Shown here in pieces: positions 32,199 through 34,720 of a DNA stretch of 34,720 bases (its first letter is position 1; each line of letters begins with the position of its first letter). The DNA comes from a virus: the IMG/VR virus record IMGVR_UViG_3300027906_000065, positions 1 to 34,720 of that record, one strand, 5' to 3'. The notes below the pieces were generated by a model. The model was not told the origin of the DNA. It ran no database searches and worked only from the letters and a program-made list of their open reading frames with translations. The position numbers and the translations under genes were made by a program.

Positions 32199-32863
32199 TA
32201 TTCATCCCCATAAAACGAAGAATCAGTTGTTACAGAGTTACCTTTATTAGATACCTCTTGAGGCTTACTGATTGGTGCCTCTAATTTTTCATTTTGTTGT
32301 AGGGCTCTTACGTCTCCAGTTTTTCCTAGTGAGTTCTCTTCCTGGCCACGTTGTTGCACGAATGTCTTCTGTACTGCATCAGGATCATCGATTGCTTCCG
32401 ATGTGGGACCTAAAGGCTTAACATTAATTTGCCCTTGGCGTGCCTGCTTCCCTGTAACCTTATAACCAGTTTGGTGCTCTACCTGGCCATATACATTCTT
32501 ATCAGCAATCACAGAGGTGATCTCAAAGAAAAGTTGCCCATAGCTAAAATAGTCACCGGATCTAACTTGAAAATCTTTGTCCGTTAGGTCTCTTGCATGG
32601 AGATATACTTCTATAGTTGCCGTCTCCTCAGAGCCAAATTTAGTTGTCTTAAACGTCTCTGGTTGCCACTCGACTAAAGCATCAAGCTCAACCGGTGGAT
32701 TAAATACTTTCTCAGGTGCTTCTTCATACACATCGTGGACCGTTGTTAGGTCTTCCCGAACTGTATAGTAAAAAATCTTTTGCCCTATTATATCTTTAGT
32801 GACTTCTTTTGTGAGGTCAGATATGTAATCTATTTCTCTTGGTGTTATGAATAATCTTGCCAT
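32198..32863 (-). CDS. Neck protein, T4 gp14-like
   Basis: The 221-aa product shares the plan of T4 gp14 (256 aa): a helix followed by IIGQKIFYYTVREDLTTVHD and VYEEAPEKVFNPPVELDALV, comparable to the CYYVPRE...GEDLKNKF region of gp14; then TATIEVYLHARDLTD and DYFSYGQLFFEITSVIADKN, comparable to the GDLIYFPMDNSLFEI region. The last ~70 residues are polar and probably flexible. gp14 joins the head-side neck ring to the tail. The start has AGGAA about 8 bases before the ATG, 9 bases beyond the stop of the gp13-like gene. The similarity is structural and positional and not strong in identity, so alternatives are other head-closure proteins. Confidence 0.75.
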   Translation of the reverse strand: MARLFITPREIDYISDLTKEVTKDIIGQKIFYYTVREDLTTVHDVYEEAPEKVFNPPVELDALVEWQPETFKTTKFGSEETATIEVYLHARDLTDKDFQVRSGDYFSYGQLFFEITSVIADKNVYGQVEHQTGYKVTGKQARQGQINVKPLGPTSEAIDDPDAVQKTFVQQRGQEENSLGKTGDVRALQQNEKLEAPISKPQEVSNKGNSVTTDSSFYGDE

Positions 32864-32872
32864 TCCCTATTC

Positions 32873-34117
32873 CTACCCTACAATAATCGCTTTGCCGCCA
32901 GGAATTGCCATATGGCTCAAGATCTTTCGCATGTTTTCAACAGTTGCAGCTTCATCCTCGATCATTTTGCTGTATGTCATACCAGCTAAAAGTTCTTTAA
33001 GTTGCTCTTGCATCTGTTGCTTTTCTTCTCTACCTTGCGATATTAAATCTGAACCATTCATTGACAAATCCCCACCGGGGATGGGTACGGAACTAAACTT
33101 TGAACGTACTAAACCAAGAAGCTCTTTTGAAAGAGCCAAACAATACTGTCTTATCCATTGACGGCCCATGCTATTAATCTTTGAATAGCCAAGGTTTCCA
33201 TAGGGGACGTTAGATAAATTACTCACGCCGTAAATGGTGTCCTCTTGATGGTCCGGATTAAAAGGGTCAGGGCTGTATGCAACTCTAACCCATAACTTTT
33301 TTGGGTCCCCAGACGTTGGGGTCGGGAATATTCGTATTTTCGTGCCAGATGTACGGTATGAATAATTTGATCTCCGTACTCTGTTTGATAGTTTCATTTG
33401 ACCACCGCGCAAAATATCTTCGAATATCGGTAAGACATAGAAAACAGTTTCAGGTGTGAAAGACTCAAATGAAAACTCATTATTTAAATAATTGATAGCA
33501 GACGTAGTGTCAAAAAAGCGATATTGGGCTTGGGGAGAGTAATGGCATATTTCCATGATCTTCATCTTTGTCTTTGCCTCTCCCTCTCCAGACTGCAGTT
33601 CAAATATAGAAGTGCCATCCTCATCAACTAACTCTGTGTATAGATCATAATCCTGCCTATTTGTTTCTAGCTGTATTGATCCAGACACACTATTATAGGA
33701 TCCACCCATGCCTGCATCGTGTGCATATGGCGCAGCTCTGCGAAGCATGAACTCAAGATTCTCCATTGGGAAAGTATTCTCTTTTCCACTTGGGCCTGTG
33801 TATAAGACCTTATCTTCACCTTGCCCTGGTTGCCCCTTAACTACCTGCCGAAATGAATCTAAGCTACCGGTGGGGATTCCTAAGAGGTTCATTAATTGGG
33901 ATGAAGCTGCATGTTCGTTAATGATACTGCCATACTCACAAAATGCTTCTTCGAAGCAGGCCCAAACTTGCTTCTTTGTTAGCTCAACACTGAGAATATC
34001 ATCACCTAATTTTCTCTTGACGAAAGTAACCATTGAATCGGCTTCATGTTGAAATGCAACATCTGCATCAAAGAAACCGAAGGGTGTTGGTGACAATGTA
34101 TTAGTAAATGTAGCCAT
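32873..34117 (-). CDS. Neck protein, T4 gp13-like
   Basis: The 414-aa product matches T4 gp13 (309 aa) at both ends. The N-terminal FVKRKLGDDILSVELTKKQV, then WACFEEAFCEYGSII, corresponds to the gp13 [20 protein letters not shown] region. The C-terminal NSMGRQWIRQYCLALSKELL, then VPIPGGDLSMNGSDLISQGR, corresponds to the RWVKDYATALAKELNG and MMLPGGVTVDGQRLIEEAR segments, and even the final IIVG resembles ILVG. gp13 is part of the neck that seals the filled head and receives the tail. A longer frame reaches 34165, but ATG 34117 is chosen because GAGG lies 8 bases before it and the product then begins MATFTNTL. Confidence 0.88.
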   Translation of the reverse strand: MATFTNTLSPTPFGFFDADVAFQHEADSMVTFVKRKLGDDILSVELTKKQVWACFEEAFCEYGSIINEHAASSQLMNLLGIPTGSLDSFRQVVKGQPGQGEDKVLYTGPSGKENTFPMENLEFMLRRAAPYAHDAGMGGSYNSVSGSIQLETNRQDYDLYTELVDEDGTSIFELQSGEGEAKTKMKIMEICHYSPQAQYRFFDTTSAINYLNNEFSFESFTPETVFYVLPIFEDILRGGQMKLSNRVRRSNYSYRTSGTKIRIFPTPTSGDPKKLWVRVAYSPDPFNPDHQEDTIYGVSNLSNVPYGNLGYSKINSMGRQWIRQYCLALSKELLGLVRSKFSSVPIPGGDLSMNGSDLISQGREEKQQMQEQLKELLAGMTYSKMIEDEAATVENMRKILSHMAIPGGKAIIVG

Positions 34118-34253
34118 GTTTCGTCCCTCAGTATAGCTCGTTACAATATTAAATATATAGCTCAAATTCAGACATTCCGCAACACCTTATGGAGCTCGCG
34201 AAAAAGTTGAGTTACTTATGCAAATATTACACACACACGCTCAGAAAAAATTT
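34118..34253. other. AT-rich intergenic stretch before the neck operon
   Basis: Between the terminator and the gp13-like start there is no credible gene. On the minus strand TATATTTAATATTG (about 34155-34142) could hold a promoter -10 region, but I find no convincing partner element. A short ACACACACAC run lies near 34229-34238. Confidence 0.4.
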
Positions 34254-34292
34254 GAAAAAAAATAAAAAAGGCGGGCATTGCTGCCCGCCTTT
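34254..34292 (-). terminator. Strong rho-independent terminator
   Basis: A perfect 11-bp stem (AAAGGCGGGCA at 34267-34277 and its complement at 34282-34292) has a 4-base loop and, on the minus strand, is followed by a T-rich run. It lies 25 bases after the stop of the gene cut by the right edge. Confidence 0.93.
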
Positions 34293-34317
34293 CTAGATTT
34301 AAGCTGTCTTACCAGTT

Positions 34318-34720
34318 TTAGTTAGCTATGACTACACTGCTATTGGCAACTACTTCCCACAGCTCATCACTGCTATTCCAAACTAGCATGATGTGATCAG
34401 TGGCGGAATTGAAGGCCAAAGTTGAAGCATTTACGGCACGAGTACCTGTATGGCGCATTGTTGCAGCAACAGTAATAGTACCCGCTTGCCACCCAGAAGA
34501 GACCAGTGTCTTCTTGACACCAGCACCAGTACCAGCAGCTAGTGCAACAGTCAAGGCATCTGCATCAGCAGATGTGCCTAAAACAGATACACCGTGGCCG
34601 GCCAAAGTGTTCTCAGTGGCAGGGAATGCCCCTGCAACATCAACAGCTGCGGTTGGTTGAGTTAGTGATAAAGAGAAAAACTCATTTCCACCATCATCAC
34701 CTAAGTCGCCTAAAGTACCT
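34318..34720 (-). CDS. C-terminal part of an unidentified, probably virion, protein (partial)
   Basis: The frame is open from the right edge (first complete codon at 34719) to a TAA at 34318, giving 133 residues. The visible part is beta-like and rich in Ala, Gly, Thr and Val, with GDLGDDGGNEFFSLSLTQP near the edge, LTVALAAGTGAGVKKTLVSS in the middle and FNSATDHIMLVWNSSDELWE before the end. A TTG at 34605 lies inside this longer frame and is not the start. The style is that of phage head decoration or appendage proteins, but I recognise no family. Its strong terminator and place beside the neck genes support a highly expressed structural product. Confidence 0.7.
   Translation of the reverse strand, partial: GTLGDLGDDGGNEFFSLSLTQPTAAVDVAGAFPATENTLAGHGVSVLGTSADADALTVALAAGTGAGVKKTLVSSGWQAGTITVAATMRHTGTRAVNASTLAFNSATDHIMLVWNSSDELWEVVANSSVVIAN

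Noticed and set aside
34118-34165. Upstream start of the gp13-like gene at 34165
   Set aside because: The ATG at 34117 has a good GAGG site, and the added 16 residues look like translated leader.
1-34720. CRISPR arrays, insertion sequences, integrase or attachment sites
   Set aside because: No regularly spaced repeats, transposase or integrase motifs, or flanking duplications were seen.

Overview
The window is part of the genome of a large-tailed myovirus of the T4 superfamily. All supported genes lie on the minus strand, so transcription runs from right to left. The neck, sheath, tube, tape-measure and baseplate genes are recognisable by family motifs and by T4-like order. Ribosome binding sites are mostly clear AGGAG-type sites, stop and start codons often overlap, and no host-type or tRNA genes are seen. 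The host cannot be read from the sequence. An uncultivated aquatic bacterium is a guess.

Layout in the direction of transcription. (1) 34720-34318: the C-terminal end of an unidentified, probably virion, protein, closed by a strong terminator. (2) 34117-30852: neck genes resembling T4 gp13, gp14 and gp15. (3) 30766-22535: two consecutive, very large tail-sheath paralogs (1116 and 1610 aa; T4 gp18 is about 660 aa). (4) 22479-21991: a gp19-like tube gene with its own terminator. (5) 21807-20682: a gp26-like gene whose reading frame continues after a +1 shift at a run of seven T, which looks like a tail-assembly-chaperone frameshift. (6) 20651-14691: a small helical protein, a 1781-aa tape measure protein and another small protein. 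(7) 14687-7826: three baseplate genes (a 1070-aa protein with a membrane-like segment, a LysM-like protein and a 1113-aa hub-like protein). (8) 7764-1: replication and nucleotide genes: a stand-alone family A DNA polymerase domain, a hypothetical protein, an HD hydrolase, a MazG-like pyrophosphohydrolase, a small hypothetical protein, two tandem zinc-ribbon proteins, a gp32-like single-strand binding protein, a RecA/UvsX recombinase, a FEN/RNase H 5' nuclease and a DnaB/gp41-like helicase cut by the left edge.

The tail genes describe a contractile tail with a long tape measure and two kinds of sheath subunit. One sheath gene carries about 480 residues of repetitive, G+C-richer insertion. The replication genes form a nearly complete T4-style replisome, except that a short family A polymerase without a 3'-5' exonuclease domain stands where T4 has a family B enzyme. 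This recalls the split polymerase reported for Rhodothermus phage RM378 and the so-called Far-T4 phages. A perfect inverted repeat covers the polymerase start codon and may be a translational operator.

The points most worth a second look are the two sheaths with the repetitive insertion, the frameshift site, the exonuclease-less polymerase with an altered motif C, and the hairpin at its start. No intergenic stretch exceeds about 200 bases.
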